DNA of 64,000 nt from Planococcus maritimus (GTDB lineage Bacteria; Bacillota; Bacilli; Bacillales_A; Planococcaceae): the NCBI RefSeq assembly GCF_001592825.1, contig NZ_LTZG01000001.1, positions 434,001-498,000 on the forward strand. The letters run 5' to 3'. Of this stretch, positions 39,968 to 47,832 are shown piece by piece (the first letter of the stretch is position 1; each line of letters starts with the position of its first letter). The notes below the pieces were generated by a model. The model saw only the letters and a list, made by a program, of their open reading frames with translations, had not been told where the DNA came from and ran no database searches. The position numbers were made by a program, and so were the translations under genes.

Positions 39968-39999
39968 AAAAAAAAGGCCGGTCCATAAAGGTCCGGCCA
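39968..39999 (-). terminator. Minus-strand terminator in the 39901-40131 gap
   Basis: On the minus strand GGCCGGACC and GGACCGGCC pair around a short loop, followed by T8. On the plus strand no T run follows. It is the 3' end of the candidate small RNA or of the gene at 40132-40320. Confidence 0.8.
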
Positions 40000-40034
40000 C
40001 AAAAGGGGGAAATGAGAATGTTGCTGTGTTCAAG
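39968..40034 (-). ncRNA. Candidate small RNA with a C-rich anti-Shine-Dalgarno stretch
   Basis: From a predicted start near 40034 the minus strand would give about 67 nt: a short unstructured 5' part, a UUUCCCCCUUUU stretch (complement of 40000-40011), then at once a strong terminator hairpin. The C run is complementary to ribosome binding sites such as AAGGGGG. C-rich single-stranded motif plus terminator is the design of RsaE/RoxS-type Bacillota small RNAs, but homology is not shown. The alternative is that GGGGG on the plus strand is the ribosome binding site of a short frame beginning at 40018. Confidence 0.35.
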
Positions 40035-40040
40035 TATACT

Positions 40041-40066
40041 ATGCCCCCTCCAAACGAGGGCTAAAC
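40041..40066 (-). promoter_or_regulatory. SigB-like promoter match before the candidate small RNA
   Basis: On the minus strand GTTTAG (40066-40061) and GGGCAT (40046-40041) are 14 bp apart, close to the SigB consensus GTTTAA-N12-15-GGGTAT. A SigA-like TATACT at 40038-40033 lacks a matching -35. Confidence 0.35.
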
Positions 40067-40131
40067 CTCTTTTTTTAAAAACTTCAGCACTTTTTGTAAG
40101 ACTTACAGCGCAACGGCATTTTGCATAGATT

Positions 40132-40320
40132 TTATTTTGATGGTTCTATCGTATATTCGTATTGTGTTTTGCCGTGATGGAATGCAGTTCCACGAAAATG
40201 CTTGAAGTCTTCTCGTTCGGTTAAAATCTCACGGAATTTCAGGAATTCCTCTTTCGGGATGTCGAGTGTTTCGATCTCCCCCGTTTTTAATCGCTCTAGT
40301 TCATTCGCATAATCAGTCAT
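40132..40320 (-). CDS. Conserved small protein, unassigned
   Basis: This 62-residue protein begins MTDYANELERLKTGEIETL and ends with a beta-like YEYTIEPSK. AAAGGGG precedes the ATG by 8 nt. No metal motif or membrane segment. I do not recognise the family. It is divergent from the CPBP gene. Confidence 0.65.
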   Translation of the reverse strand: MTDYANELERLKTGEIETLDIPKEEFLKFREILTEREDFKHFRGTAFHHGKTQYEYTIEPSK

Positions 40321-40359
40321 GAAATGTTCCCCTTTCTTTTCGTTTTGTTAAAATGGTTC

Positions 40360-40368
40360 TGTTATAAT
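40360..40368 (+). promoter_or_regulatory. Extended -10 promoter of the CPBP gene
   Basis: TGT-TATAAT (TG at 40360-40361, TATAAT at 40363-40368) is a strong extended -10. Transcription would begin near 40375. Confidence 0.55.
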
Positions 40369-40375
40369 ACTATAC

Positions 40376-40432
40376 GGACGAAACCTTACCCGTCCAGCTA
40401 CATCACGCTTGCCCCTACAATATGGGCAGCGT
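40376..40432 (+). promoter_or_regulatory. Structured leader before the CPBP gene
   Basis: Two hairpins lie in the predicted 80-nt leader: GGACG/CGTCC (40376-40380 with 40391-40395) and ACGC-U-UGCCC/GGGCA-GCGU (40405-40414 with 40424-40432). AGGAGG follows at 40444-40449. It does not match a riboswitch class that I know. Confidence 0.35.
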
Positions 40433-40455
40433 TGGTTGATTTTAGGAGGATTTTT

Positions 40456-41070
40456 ATGTTTACTTTATTAAAGCGCCATACGCTGATTTGGCTGTTGCCG
40501 CTTTCGCTTTACTTGTACCACCTGGCTTTCGAAAACACCGCCATCTTCTGGTATATGCACACATTTGCGATATTAGTCTTGATGTCGATCGCGCTTGTTC
40601 ATTACTCAGTATTTGATGAATTAAAAACCTGGAAATCATTAATATATGGCCTTGTGTTCGGTACGATCATCTATGCCATTTTAGCGATTGGCTACTTGGT
40701 ATTCGATGTCCTTCCACTGAATGTTAAAGGGCCTGTATCTGCTCTGCAAACCTTGTTTGCCCCGACTAGCATTTGGCATTACCTATTGCTGATGTTTGTT
40801 ATCGTGCCTGGTGAAGAACTTTTCTGGCGCGGCTATATACAGCAGCAACTGAAAAAATATATGCAGCCGCCATTCGCTGTCTTAGGCGCTTCGCTCTTAT
40901 TCGGCATCGCCTTAGCTTTCAGCGGATTTTGGCCAAGCATCGTAGCGGGAGTTGTTGCCGGTGTATTGCTCGGCTTACTCTATGAATGGAAGCGCAGTAT
41001 GCCGCTGCTCATCATCACTCATTTGGTGGTGCTCGTTCTCTTGTTCATCGTTCTGCCATTGCCACTGTAA
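40456..41070 (+). CDS. CPBP family intramembrane glutamic endopeptidase-like protein
   Basis: This 204-residue membrane protein has about six helices and the CPBP/Abi motif EELFWRGY (Glu-Glu and Arg near residues 116-121). The later motif positions usually occupied by FxxxH and HxxxN are poorly matched: ALLFGIALAF lacks the His, while ITHLVV retains one. It may therefore be a non-peptidase relative. AGGAGG lies 6 nt before the ATG at 40456; the open frame extends to 40324 through the leader and was rejected. Confidence 0.8.
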   Translation: MFTLLKRHTLIWLLPLSLYLYHLAFENTAIFWYMHTFAILVLMSIALVHYSVFDELKTWKSLIYGLVFGTIIYAILAIGYLVFDVLPLNVKGPVSALQTLFAPTSIWHYLLLMFVIVPGEELFWRGYIQQQLKKYMQPPFAVLGASLLFGIALAFSGFWPSIVAGVVAGVLLGLLYEWKRSMPLLIITHLVVLVLLFIVLPLPL

Positions 41071-41092
41071 AGCAACGCCCGGATAAAAATAG

Positions 41093-41125
41093 AAAAAGAT
41101 CCTCCCAAGCGGAGGATCTTTTTTT
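41093..41125. terminator. Terminator between the CPBP and MarR genes
   Basis: Stem AAAAAGATCCTCC/GGAGGATCTTTTT with a 5-nt loop and T runs on both strands. Confidence 0.88.
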
Positions 41126-41567
41126 AATAAGATAAATCTTTGATCGACAAACCGATTTTTTTCATCAATTCGATGGCTTGTTCTTTTTCTTCAGTAGATA
41201 AAGCAGCCGTCAAGTCATGCAATTTTTGTTCGTGAGACGGGAAGATATCTGCCATAAACGCCTTTCCTTCTTCTGTGATTTCCGCATACGTAATGCGGCG
41301 ATCGGTCGGGCAGTTGACGCGCGTAATAAAGCCACGCTTTTCCAACTTATCGATAACATAAGTAATCGATCCGCTCGCTAGAAGGATTTTTCCGCCAATT
41401 TTTTGTAGCGGCTGGCGCCCTTTATGATAAAGCAACTCCAGCACTGCAAATTCTGTTGGGTTAACGCCGTTTTCCTGAAAAAATTGGTTGGTTTGTTCCG
41501 AGATCGCTTTATGCGCACGGGACAACACGATAAACAGTTTCAATGACTGCTTAATGTCTTCATTCAT
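41124..41567 (-). CDS. MarR family transcriptional regulator, MhqR/YkvE-like
   Basis: This 147-residue winged-helix protein has the MarR pattern (NPTEFAVLELLYHKGRQPLQ, then ILLASGSITYVIDKLEKRGF and DRRITYAEIT). The ASGSITYVIDKLEK recognition region resembles B. subtilis MhqR, which represses quinone-detoxification genes. The target genes here are not evident; none of the adjacent genes encodes a dioxygenase or azoreductase. The start has only a weak GAGTGA site. Confidence 0.82.
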   Translation of the reverse strand: MNEDIKQSLKLFIVLSRAHKAISEQTNQFFQENGVNPTEFAVLELLYHKGRQPLQKIGGKILLASGSITYVIDKLEKRGFITRVNCPTDRRITYAEITEEGKAFMADIFPSHEQKLHDLTAALSTEEKEQAIELMKKIGLSIKDLSY

Positions 41568-41648
41568 TTTCGTTCACTCATTTCTGCTATAATCACTCGA
41601 TTGCTTTAATTATATCCCTTTGCTGGCCGAATAGCACGTACGGCCGAC

Positions 41649-42998
41649 TTATCCAATGATGACACGCTCTTTCGGATAATGGAATTTTGTTGGATCTGTT
41701 TTTCCGCCGATGGTAAACAAGAAGGAAATCAAGCCAACGCGGCCGATAAACATCAAAATCATGACGATCACTTTGCCAACTGAGGACAAGTCACTCGTCA
41801 GTCCGAGCGACATTCCGCACGTACCGAATGCTGAAGTGATTTCAAAGAGAATCTCTACAATCGATGCATTTGGTTCAGTGATGATCAACAGCATTGTCGC
41901 AACGATGACCATTGTCCCTGCAAGGAACAAAACTGCAAACGACCTAAACACATCAATCAACTCAATTTCACGGTTGAAAATTTGAATGGTATTCTTGCCT
42001 CTTGCAAAATTGATCAAAAACAAAATGGCGATTGCAAAAGTGGTCGTCCGGATACCGCCACCTGCTGAACTTGGCGAGGCCCCAATAAACATAAGCGCAC
42101 TCATGAATACATTGGTCGCGTCGCTGAACTGGGTAATGTCGATGGTCACCAAGCCACCGGAGCGGGAAGAGACCGAATGGAACAACGCCCCAAAGAAAGT
42201 CTGATGCCACGACATTCCTTTAAATGCATTAACCGACTCCAAGATCAAGATACCGATCGTTCCGACAACAAGCAGCATGCCAAAGATGCTCGTTGTAATT
42301 TTAGTGAACAATGAAAAGCGGAAGTTTTTGGTTTCATTCGACAAGAACTCTTTTAACTCGATCAATACAGGAAAGCCAATCGCCCCAAGAATGATTAATA
42401 ACATATTGACGATCTGGACGAAATAATCATCGACATAGGGCTGCAAAGAAGCACCTGTAATGTCAAATCCGCCATTGGTCGTTGCTGTGACTGATCCGAA
42501 CACGCCGTGTAAAAGTGCTTCGCCGAAGCTATAGAAGTATTGCGTGAAGTAGACAGTCAAAATGAGCGCACCAATCGCTTCGATCAACAAAAGAATCTTA
42601 ACGATTTCGGTAATCAATTTGACGACGCCTGCCATGCTCGATTGGTTATGGTCGACCATGATCAATTGGCGTTCTCTCAGCCCAATTCGCTTGCCGAGCA
42701 GAATCCAGAAAAATGTTCCGATCGACATGATGCCGATGCCCCCGAACTGCAAGATGACCATCAAAACGATGATGCCAAACACGGATAAAGTCTGGGAGAC
42801 ATCAATGACGGTCAGGCCGGTAACGCTAACCGCGCTAACGGCGGTAAATAAAGTATCGATGTAGGTCATGCTCACTCCAGGCTGCAAGACTCCCGGAAGC
42901 CGCAAAAGCAAAAAGGAAAAAGCAATCGCTACGAAATAATACGCCACGATTGCCTGTGCAGGTGTAAGATTTCGGACACGTTGAAATGATTTGTTCAT
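41649..42998 (-). CDS. ktrD: Potassium uptake channel subunit KtrD
   Basis: This 449-residue TrkH/Ktr membrane subunit conducts K+ with four selectivity-filter-like loops (SVTGLTV, TTNGGFD, SRSGGLV, FGTCGMS), each after a pore helix. The protein partner is KtrC. AGGGA lies about 11 nt before ATG 42998; the open frame goes on 58 codons upstream without family similarity. The length equals the B. subtilis protein. The 290 bp upstream hold no ydaO-type c-di-AMP riboswitch that I can see. Confidence 0.92.
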   Translation of the reverse strand: MNKSFQRVRNLTPAQAIVAYYFVAIAFSFLLLRLPGVLQPGVSMTYIDTLFTAVSAVSVTGLTVIDVSQTLSVFGIIVLMVILQFGGIGIMSIGTFFWILLGKRIGLRERQLIMVDHNQSSMAGVVKLITEIVKILLLIEAIGALILTVYFTQYFYSFGEALLHGVFGSVTATTNGGFDITGASLQPYVDDYFVQIVNMLLIILGAIGFPVLIELKEFLSNETKNFRFSLFTKITTSIFGMLLVVGTIGILILESVNAFKGMSWHQTFFGALFHSVSSRSGGLVTIDITQFSDATNVFMSALMFIGASPSSAGGGIRTTTFAIAILFLINFARGKNTIQIFNREIELIDVFRSFAVLFLAGTMVIVATMLLIITEPNASIVEILFEITSAFGTCGMSLGLTSDLSSVGKVIVMILMFIGRVGLISFLFTIGGKTDPTKFHYPKERVIIG

Positions 42999-43146
42999 AA
43001 GCGTAAAATTCCCTTCTGCAACTAACTCTCTTCCCATTCTATGTAAAGTACAGTGAAAAGAAAAGGGCTTTTTCGTAAAGCGCCCCCTTCCTTGTAAATA
43101 TTCCGACGGAAACCGCCACTTTTGTTGTTTACTTTCCAAATGCAAT

Positions 43147-43216
43147 AAAAAAGCGCTTTTTCCCTTAGACATTGCCGCATAGTGCGGTGTTCGAGGAATA
43201 AGCGTTTTTTAGATCA
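43147..43216 (-). terminator. Long terminator structure after rsgI
   Basis: On the minus strand CGCTT-ATTCC pairs imperfectly with GGGAA-AAAGCG, followed by CTTTTTT. An internal hairpin CCGCA-CTA-TGCGG sits in the loop. The rest of the 43000-43288 gap shows only weak stem-loops. Confidence 0.6.
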
Positions 43217-43288
43217 AACCGTCACCGGCTGTGCTGCTCTTTGGCCAAATGGACAGCTGTTTTCACAAAAGGCATAACCTGTTTCTCA

Positions 43289-44533
43289 CTAGTCCTTCGG
43301 TTTTTTGGGCTTTTCCTTATCTGCCTTTGATGAATTGCTGTTAGTATTGCCATTTTCCTTGCCGTTGTTGCTGTTTTCCTTCCCGTTGCTGTTGCTATTA
43401 TTGCTATTGTCTTTGCCTTTGTTGAGTTTGTTTTCCTGGTCTTTCGGCTTGTCTGGAGCTGGATTGCCTTTGCTTTGGCTGTCTTGTTTTGGCTGCTCGG
43501 CTTTACTGTTGCTAGAAGAAGGAGGCTCTTTTTTCGGCTTTGTTTTGGCTTTGGAATTCCCGGAATTATTGCCTTCTCCAGCATTTGAGCTTTTGGGTTT
43601 TACGGGTTCCGGTTTTTCTTGTTTTTTCGTCTCTTTTGGAGCCGCTGGTACTTTTACAGCAGGTTCTTTAACTTTGTTGTTGTCATTGTTATCTGATGCC
43701 GGTTTAGACTGTGTGTCCGGTTTTTTGGGCTTTTCCTCTTTATTGCTATTTGTAGAAGCGGGTTCATTTTCCTTTTTAGCCTTGGGAGGTTCAGGTTGTT
43801 GAACTTTGGCAGGGGGTTCCTGGTCTTCCGATTCTTGTTTTACTTTGATGCCTTCATTTTGTGCAGGCTGCACGTCGTTTTCTTGGCTGCGCGGCGAGGT
43901 AAAAGTCCGGTCTTTCTCTATCAGCCTGGCTACTGGCACTTGCTGCTCTTTCGCCTCACGCCATTGTTTTTTATTCGCTTTTTTCAAATGTATTTGTAAT
44001 GCTTGATTGTTTCCCGTGAACAACGCCGCCAAAGCGATTTGTTCGACTTTGACCGTAGCATCCGTTCCATCACCTTCTTGAACTGTGGTAATGGTCACAT
44101 GCTCAGTATCTTCGTCTACAGATAAACTGAGGACATTTTGCAATACCGCTTCAAATTCTTCATTTTCCCAATCCGCTAATTTGGCAATCAATTGTTTGCC
44201 ATCTTCATTCAAGTCCCTCATTGAAATGACCTGCCAATCGTCATTCACTCCCATTTCAATACCGGGATTGGATTCGACCTGCACATACCCATACGCTTCA
44301 TCAGTAGGCAGCACCCATGTGGAAATAAACAAAAACAGCGCGGCAACGGATGCGATAAGCGGCATGGCGAATGGCTTGAAACGACGATTCGAAACCTTTA
44401 CGGGTTCGAAATATGCCTCATCGCCCACGACCGTGTCAGCTGTTGGCTTGCCGGTTACAAAGCGTCCATCTGCGAGCATGTAGACAGAACGGTCTCCATC
44501 AAGTTCCATACATATGCCTTTTTGCATTTGCAT
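43289..44533 (-). CDS. rsgI: Anti-sigma-I factor RsgI
   Basis: This 414-residue protein has a cytoplasmic SigI-binding N-terminal domain (about 1-50), a membrane helix (54-76) and an extracellular RsgI domain (SNPGIEM near residues 88-94, with the Asn-Pro pair where related RsgI proteins self-cleave). From about 205 to the end it is a low-complexity Lys/Asn/Ser/Pro/Glu tail that could cross the cell wall. Its ATG overlaps the sigI stop (TAATG), so it is coupled to sigI. In B. subtilis it restrains SigI until heat or envelope stress. Confidence 0.92.
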   Translation of the reverse strand: MQMQKGICMELDGDRSVYMLADGRFVTGKPTADTVVGDEAYFEPVKVSNRRFKPFAMPLIASVAALFLFISTWVLPTDEAYGYVQVESNPGIEMGVNDDWQVISMRDLNEDGKQLIAKLADWENEEFEAVLQNVLSLSVDEDTEHVTITTVQEGDGTDATVKVEQIALAALFTGNNQALQIHLKKANKKQWREAKEQQVPVARLIEKDRTFTSPRSQENDVQPAQNEGIKVKQESEDQEPPAKVQQPEPPKAKKENEPASTNSNKEEKPKKPDTQSKPASDNNDNNKVKEPAVKVPAAPKETKKQEKPEPVKPKSSNAGEGNNSGNSKAKTKPKKEPPSSSNSKAEQPKQDSQSKGNPAPDKPKDQENKLNKGKDNSNNSNSNGKENSNNGKENGNTNSNSSKADKEKPKKPKD

Positions 44534-45276
44534 TAGTTTAACCGCCCCTTTAAATAATCTTTTAAATAATGCAACTCGCTCATCATCAAGAGAGCCATTG
44601 CTATTATGTATTTCCGGTTTCGCTCAATGGTTTTTCTTGAGACCTGGACCAACGCCTCAATATCCTTGACCGGAAGTTTTTTCTTGTCGAGCAAAAATTG
44701 CTTGTATTCATCTGTTTCCGCCACTAATTGCGCAATCTGGATGGCATTTCGCCTTGCGTCTTCATGCGCTGGAGAAACTTTGGCGATCATTTGGAAAGAC
44801 AAATCGAACGTTGAAAGCATTTCTTCGAATCGCATGATTTCTTCACGCCGCTTAGCCGTCTGCTCCTGTTCTGAATAGAAAGCAGCCGATGCGCGGTCGC
44901 CGATAGGGTTGTGATGATCTTCATTCGGCAAAGCCATGAAATCATGGCTAAATTCCTGCCGCCTGCTCTCTTTCCGAATATGGTCGATCACTCTGCGGCG
45001 GATGACCATATGGGCAAACGTTAAAAATGAAGCCTCATGTCCCGGACGGTATTGGCGAATCGCCTCATGAAAAGCCAGGAGCGCAATGCTGTATTCATCC
45101 TGATGATCGTCGATGAACCGTTTGCATACTTGTGCGGCGGTTTTTTTCACGAACGGGATATGTGAGGAAATCAATTGTTCTTCAGCGTCTTCATCGCCTT
45201 GTTGCGCGAGCTTGGCCAAAGTTTCAGCCGGTGTTTCTCCATATCCAAACAAACCGCCTAAAGCAGTCAATAGCAT
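44533..45276 (-). CDS. sigI: RNA polymerase sigma factor SigI
   Basis: This 247-residue sigma-70 relative has a region-2-like segment (EYSIALLAFHEAIRQYRPGHEASFLTFA) and a C-terminal HTH region-4 analogue (VKDIEALVQVSRKTIERNRKYI). SigI governs heat and cell-wall stress genes. The frame opens with GTG at 45285, but GGTGA is spaced 5 nt from the ATG at 45276. It forms an operon with rsgI, as in B. subtilis, not far from ktrD. Confidence 0.92.
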   Translation of the reverse strand: MLLTALGGLFGYGETPAETLAKLAQQGDEDAEEQLISSHIPFVKKTAAQVCKRFIDDHQDEYSIALLAFHEAIRQYRPGHEASFLTFAHMVIRRRVIDHIRKESRRQEFSHDFMALPNEDHHNPIGDRASAAFYSEQEQTAKRREEIMRFEEMLSTFDLSFQMIAKVSPAHEDARRNAIQIAQLVAETDEYKQFLLDKKKLPVKDIEALVQVSRKTIERNRKYIIAMALLMMSELHYLKDYLKGRLN

Positions 45277-45414
45277 GCAACTCACCCCATTTCAATTCCA
45301 TTTACTCTATTGTAGCTTTCAGTCCAAGAATTTAGAAGAACGAGGGGGCGTGCTGAATATTACATTCGTGTGACAAGTCTCTCTTGTGTCCGTCATGTGA
45401 AAAATTGCAGAAAA

Positions 45415-45452
45415 ATAACCTTGCAGAGCATTTACTCCGCAAGGTTATTTGT
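45415..45452 (-). terminator. Terminator of ykoY
   Basis: On the minus strand ATAACCTTGC/GCAAGGTTAT with a 14-nt loop is followed by TTTTTC. Confidence 0.82.
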
Positions 45453-45459
45453 TAAGCGC

Positions 45460-46218
45460 CTACGCATTTTGTTGCTTGTTCTTTCTAAGGCCATTTAATA
45501 CGCCAACCAGCACAATGCCCAGTAATACTAGCCAGAATGTGATCGTCCACCCTGTTGAATGCGGGAAATCGTGCGGCAGGACGCCCAATTTTTCGTGGGA
45601 TAAAGTCAAAACGACCAATTTAACGCCTACCCAGCCGACCACTACAAATGCCGCAGTCTCAAGCTGAGGATACCTTTCCAATAGCCGGACGAATTTATGC
45701 GCAGCAAAACGCATGATGATCACGCCGATCAATCCGCCAGCCAGCATCACGCCGAATTGGCCGCCATTGATGCCCCCGATGTTAAATTCGCCGAGATGCG
45801 GCAAAGTCACCGCCAGCGCTACGGCGGCGAGCATCGAGTCGATGGCAAAAGCGATATCGGCCAGTTCCACTTTCAAAACGGTCATCCAGAAACCCGAGCC
45901 TTTCGTCGTTTCGGGCTCTATCGTATGTTCCTCGCCTTTTCGCTGGTCGTATATATGTTTGGCTGCGATAAACAGCAAATATGCCGCACCAAGCGCTTGG
46001 ATTTGCCAAATATTCACCAATAAAGTAATCATGAACAAAGCGGCAAACCGAAAAACAAAGGCTCCTGCCAAACCGTAAAATAAGGCTTTCTTCTGTTGGC
46101 GCTTTGGCAAATGCTTGACCATGACCGCCATGACTACCGCATTGTCTGCAGCGAGCAAGCCTTCGAGCCCAATCAGCACCAGTAGCACCCATGCATATTC
46201 CAATAATAATGTATCCAT
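45460..46218 (-). CDS. ykoY: TerC family membrane protein YkoY (Mn2+ export-linked)
   Basis: This 252-residue TerC protein has about seven helices with the conserved acidic motifs LEGLLAADNAVV and ADIAFAIDSMLA. TerC members in Bacillus help metallate secreted proteins with Mn2+ or export Mn2+. AGGAGG precedes the ATG at 46218; the frame opens 18 codons further into the leader. The gene sits behind a yybP-ykoY riboswitch, so it is probably switched on by Mn2+. Confidence 0.93.
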   Translation of the reverse strand: MDTLLLEYAWVLLVLIGLEGLLAADNAVVMAVMVKHLPKRQQKKALFYGLAGAFVFRFAALFMITLLVNIWQIQALGAAYLLFIAAKHIYDQRKGEEHTIEPETTKGSGFWMTVLKVELADIAFAIDSMLAAVALAVTLPHLGEFNIGGINGGQFGVMLAGGLIGVIIMRFAAHKFVRLLERYPQLETAAFVVVGWVGVKLVVLTLSHEKLGVLPHDFPHSTGWTITFWLVLLGIVLVGVLNGLRKNKQQNA

Positions 46219-46242
46219 AATGTCCCTCCTGTTTTTCCCCGA

Positions 46243-46376
46243 CAAAAAAGACCCATGCCTAATAGAAGGCAAAGGTCTTGCTAAGCGTAGTGGTATGCGC
46301 TATCACAACCGATGGCTAAAAGCCACGTATTGACGGCTGTGAAATAGGTTTCCCTATAGCTACTCCCCTTTGTCGA
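46243..46376 (-). promoter_or_regulatory. yybP-ykoY manganese riboswitch with intrinsic terminator
   Basis: On the minus strand the leader contains the diagnostic AAAGGGGAGUAGC (about 46372-46360), two further helices and the closing GCAAGACCUUUGCC (46281-46268). The last segment can instead pair with GGCAUGGGUCUU (46259-46248), forming a terminator followed by U6. Thus Mn2+ binding would prevent termination before ykoY. This class is named after B. subtilis ykoY, its gene here. Confidence 0.93.
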
Positions 46377-46403
46377 GAGTCCGAATTATTGGTCTGTAGG
46401 TGT

Positions 46404-46431
46404 ATTATAGCACTTGCCCATCGTGTGTAAA
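46404..46431 (-). promoter_or_regulatory. SigA-type promoter of the ykoY riboswitch
   Basis: On the minus strand TTTACA (46431-46426) and TATAAT (46409-46404) are 16 bp apart. Transcription starts near 46397, just before the riboswitch. Confidence 0.8.
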
Positions 46432-46434
46432 CTA

Positions 46435-47514
46435 TTAGGCAATGGTCACATGATAAGTGCGGTCTTTTTTATGCTCGTTGTAAAAGGCTACCATAGCGGG
46501 AATGGTTTCGAGAAAATCTGCTGGCCGGATGCCGCTTTCTTTTAACAAGGCTAGCGCGTTTTGCGTATCGAAATGCGCTTGCCAGTCCATATAATCCAAA
46601 GTTTCCGCTTCGACTCCGAGATATTTTCGAATGGCTGGCATCGACATCGAGAACTTTGCAAGATTCTTTGGAATTCTTCCTTTCGGGTAGCGTCCGGTCA
46701 TTTCAAAGACCATTGCCCGGTATACTTCTTCTACAGGATGGGGCTCGGGGTCAGTCAAGTGAACGGTTGCCGATTCCGCTTTTTTGAGTTGGCTCAAATA
46801 AATAGAGGCGTCGAGGATGTAATCGACAGGCACTACATTTATGGTGGTATTCGAGTGCCCAATATACGGGATAGCCGGCAAATGCTTCATTCGGTCAATC
46901 ATATTCAAGAAAAAGTATGGGCCGTCGAATTTGGATGTTTCCCCGCTTTCTGAATGCCCCCTGACGATTCCCGGACGGATGATCGTAGTCGGCACTTGTG
47001 GTTTCAATTGCTCGACGAGGAGTTCTGCTTCATACTTCGTCTCTTCGTAATGGTTTTTGAATGCTTTGGGACGGATGAGTTCATCTTCCCGCAATATGCC
47101 TTCTCTATTGCCCGCTACATAAGCGGTGCTGAAATACATATAACGCTCCAGCTTATTCAATGATTTGACTAAGTCGTTGATATTTTGTGTACCGAGAATA
47201 TTGACTTTTTTCGCGATGTGTTTCGGCACTGCTAAATCATAGATAGCCGCCAAATGCCAAAAGATGAGCTGCTGGTCTTCCAACCAGGATCTGTCTTCCT
47301 CTGAAAGCGCCAAGCCCGCCATTGTGATGTCTCCTGGCAGTAAACGGATCGTTCCACAGCCTGTTTGCTGCCTAATTCGATCAGCCTGCTTTTGTGCTTT
47401 TTCCATCTCGCTAGGCAAAACGATTGCCGATAAGCTAAATCCCTTTTGTGCACACGACTCCATCAACCGTGTGGCGATAAATCCCGGGAAACCCGTAAAG
47501 ACCATTCTATTCAT
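46435..47514 (-). CDS. Extended SDR NAD(P)-dependent oxidoreductase (male-sterility/acyl reductase-like)
   Basis: This 359-residue extended short-chain dehydrogenase has GFPGFIATRL at the nucleotide site, the downstream Asp in LLPGDIT, STAYVAG and the active site YEETK (YxxxK). The overall shape resembles the NAD-binding_4 (male sterility) group, which includes acyl-CoA reductases and carboxylic-acid reductase domains. The substrate is unknown. GGGGAG lies 7 nt before the ATG. No obvious terminator separates it from the ykoY promoter. Confidence 0.85.
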   Translation of the reverse strand: MNRMVFTGFPGFIATRLMESCAQKGFSLSAIVLPSEMEKAQKQADRIRQQTGCGTIRLLPGDITMAGLALSEEDRSWLEDQQLIFWHLAAIYDLAVPKHIAKKVNILGTQNINDLVKSLNKLERYMYFSTAYVAGNREGILREDELIRPKAFKNHYEETKYEAELLVEQLKPQVPTTIIRPGIVRGHSESGETSKFDGPYFFLNMIDRMKHLPAIPYIGHSNTTINVVPVDYILDASIYLSQLKKAESATVHLTDPEPHPVEEVYRAMVFEMTGRYPKGRIPKNLAKFSMSMPAIRKYLGVEAETLDYMDWQAHFDTQNALALLKESGIRPADFLETIPAMVAFYNEHKKDRTYHVTIA

Positions 47515-47584
47515 CCAATCACTCCCCTTTTCTGTATTTTACTAAAAAATGAAGGGGGCAATCATGAATTTTTCAGATAAAAAA

Positions 47585-47832
47585 GGGGATGTCTCATAAG
47601 TCCTAAAATAAAACAGACTGAGAAAAAAATTGTTGTTCTCTGTCTGTTTTTGATTTATCGGTGAGGCACCTGAGAGTAGTCAGCTGATGGGAATGGAGAC
47701 GGCGAATCCAGCGGGAACAGTGACTGAGCTAAGCGAAGGAGCGACGCGAGGGAAGCGGCTAAGGCCGTGCCCACGGAAAGCGTCCGTCAAAATGGACATC
47801 AGCCTTTTCTTTAGAAAAAAAGAGACTGCCCC
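47585..47832 (+). repeat. MITE-like dispersed repeat, copy A
   Basis: This 248-bp non-coding element is repeated in inverted orientation at 61339-61614. The ends carry short inverted repeats (GGGGATGTCTC at the left, GAGACTGCCCC at the right, inner match GTCTC). Inside are a hairpin (CAGACTGAGAA...TTCTCTGTCTG) and a GC-rich block. Compared with copy B it lacks 28 bp, apparently lost by recombination between GCGAG repeats near 47750. No transposase. The ends recall IS1182-type termini, from memory only. Confidence 0.85.

Noticed and set aside
40018-40131. Plus-strand short frame after AAAAGGGGG
   Set aside because: A 37-codon frame starts at 40018 with plausible spacing, but the peptide is low-quality (Leu/Cys then Arg/Phe), and no promoter is seen; kept only as the alternative to the small RNA.
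42999-43172. 58-codon N-terminal extension of ktrD
   Set aside because: No family similarity and no ribosome binding site; the ATG at 42998 gives the normal length.
42999-43288. c-di-AMP (ydaO-type) riboswitch before ktrD
   Set aside because: Ktr genes can have one, but the conserved ydaO elements are not seen; only weak stem-loops and the rsgI terminator are present.
47585-47832. Insertion sequence or CRISPR array
   Set aside because: No transposase frame inside either repeat copy, only two copies in the window, and no regular spacer pattern.
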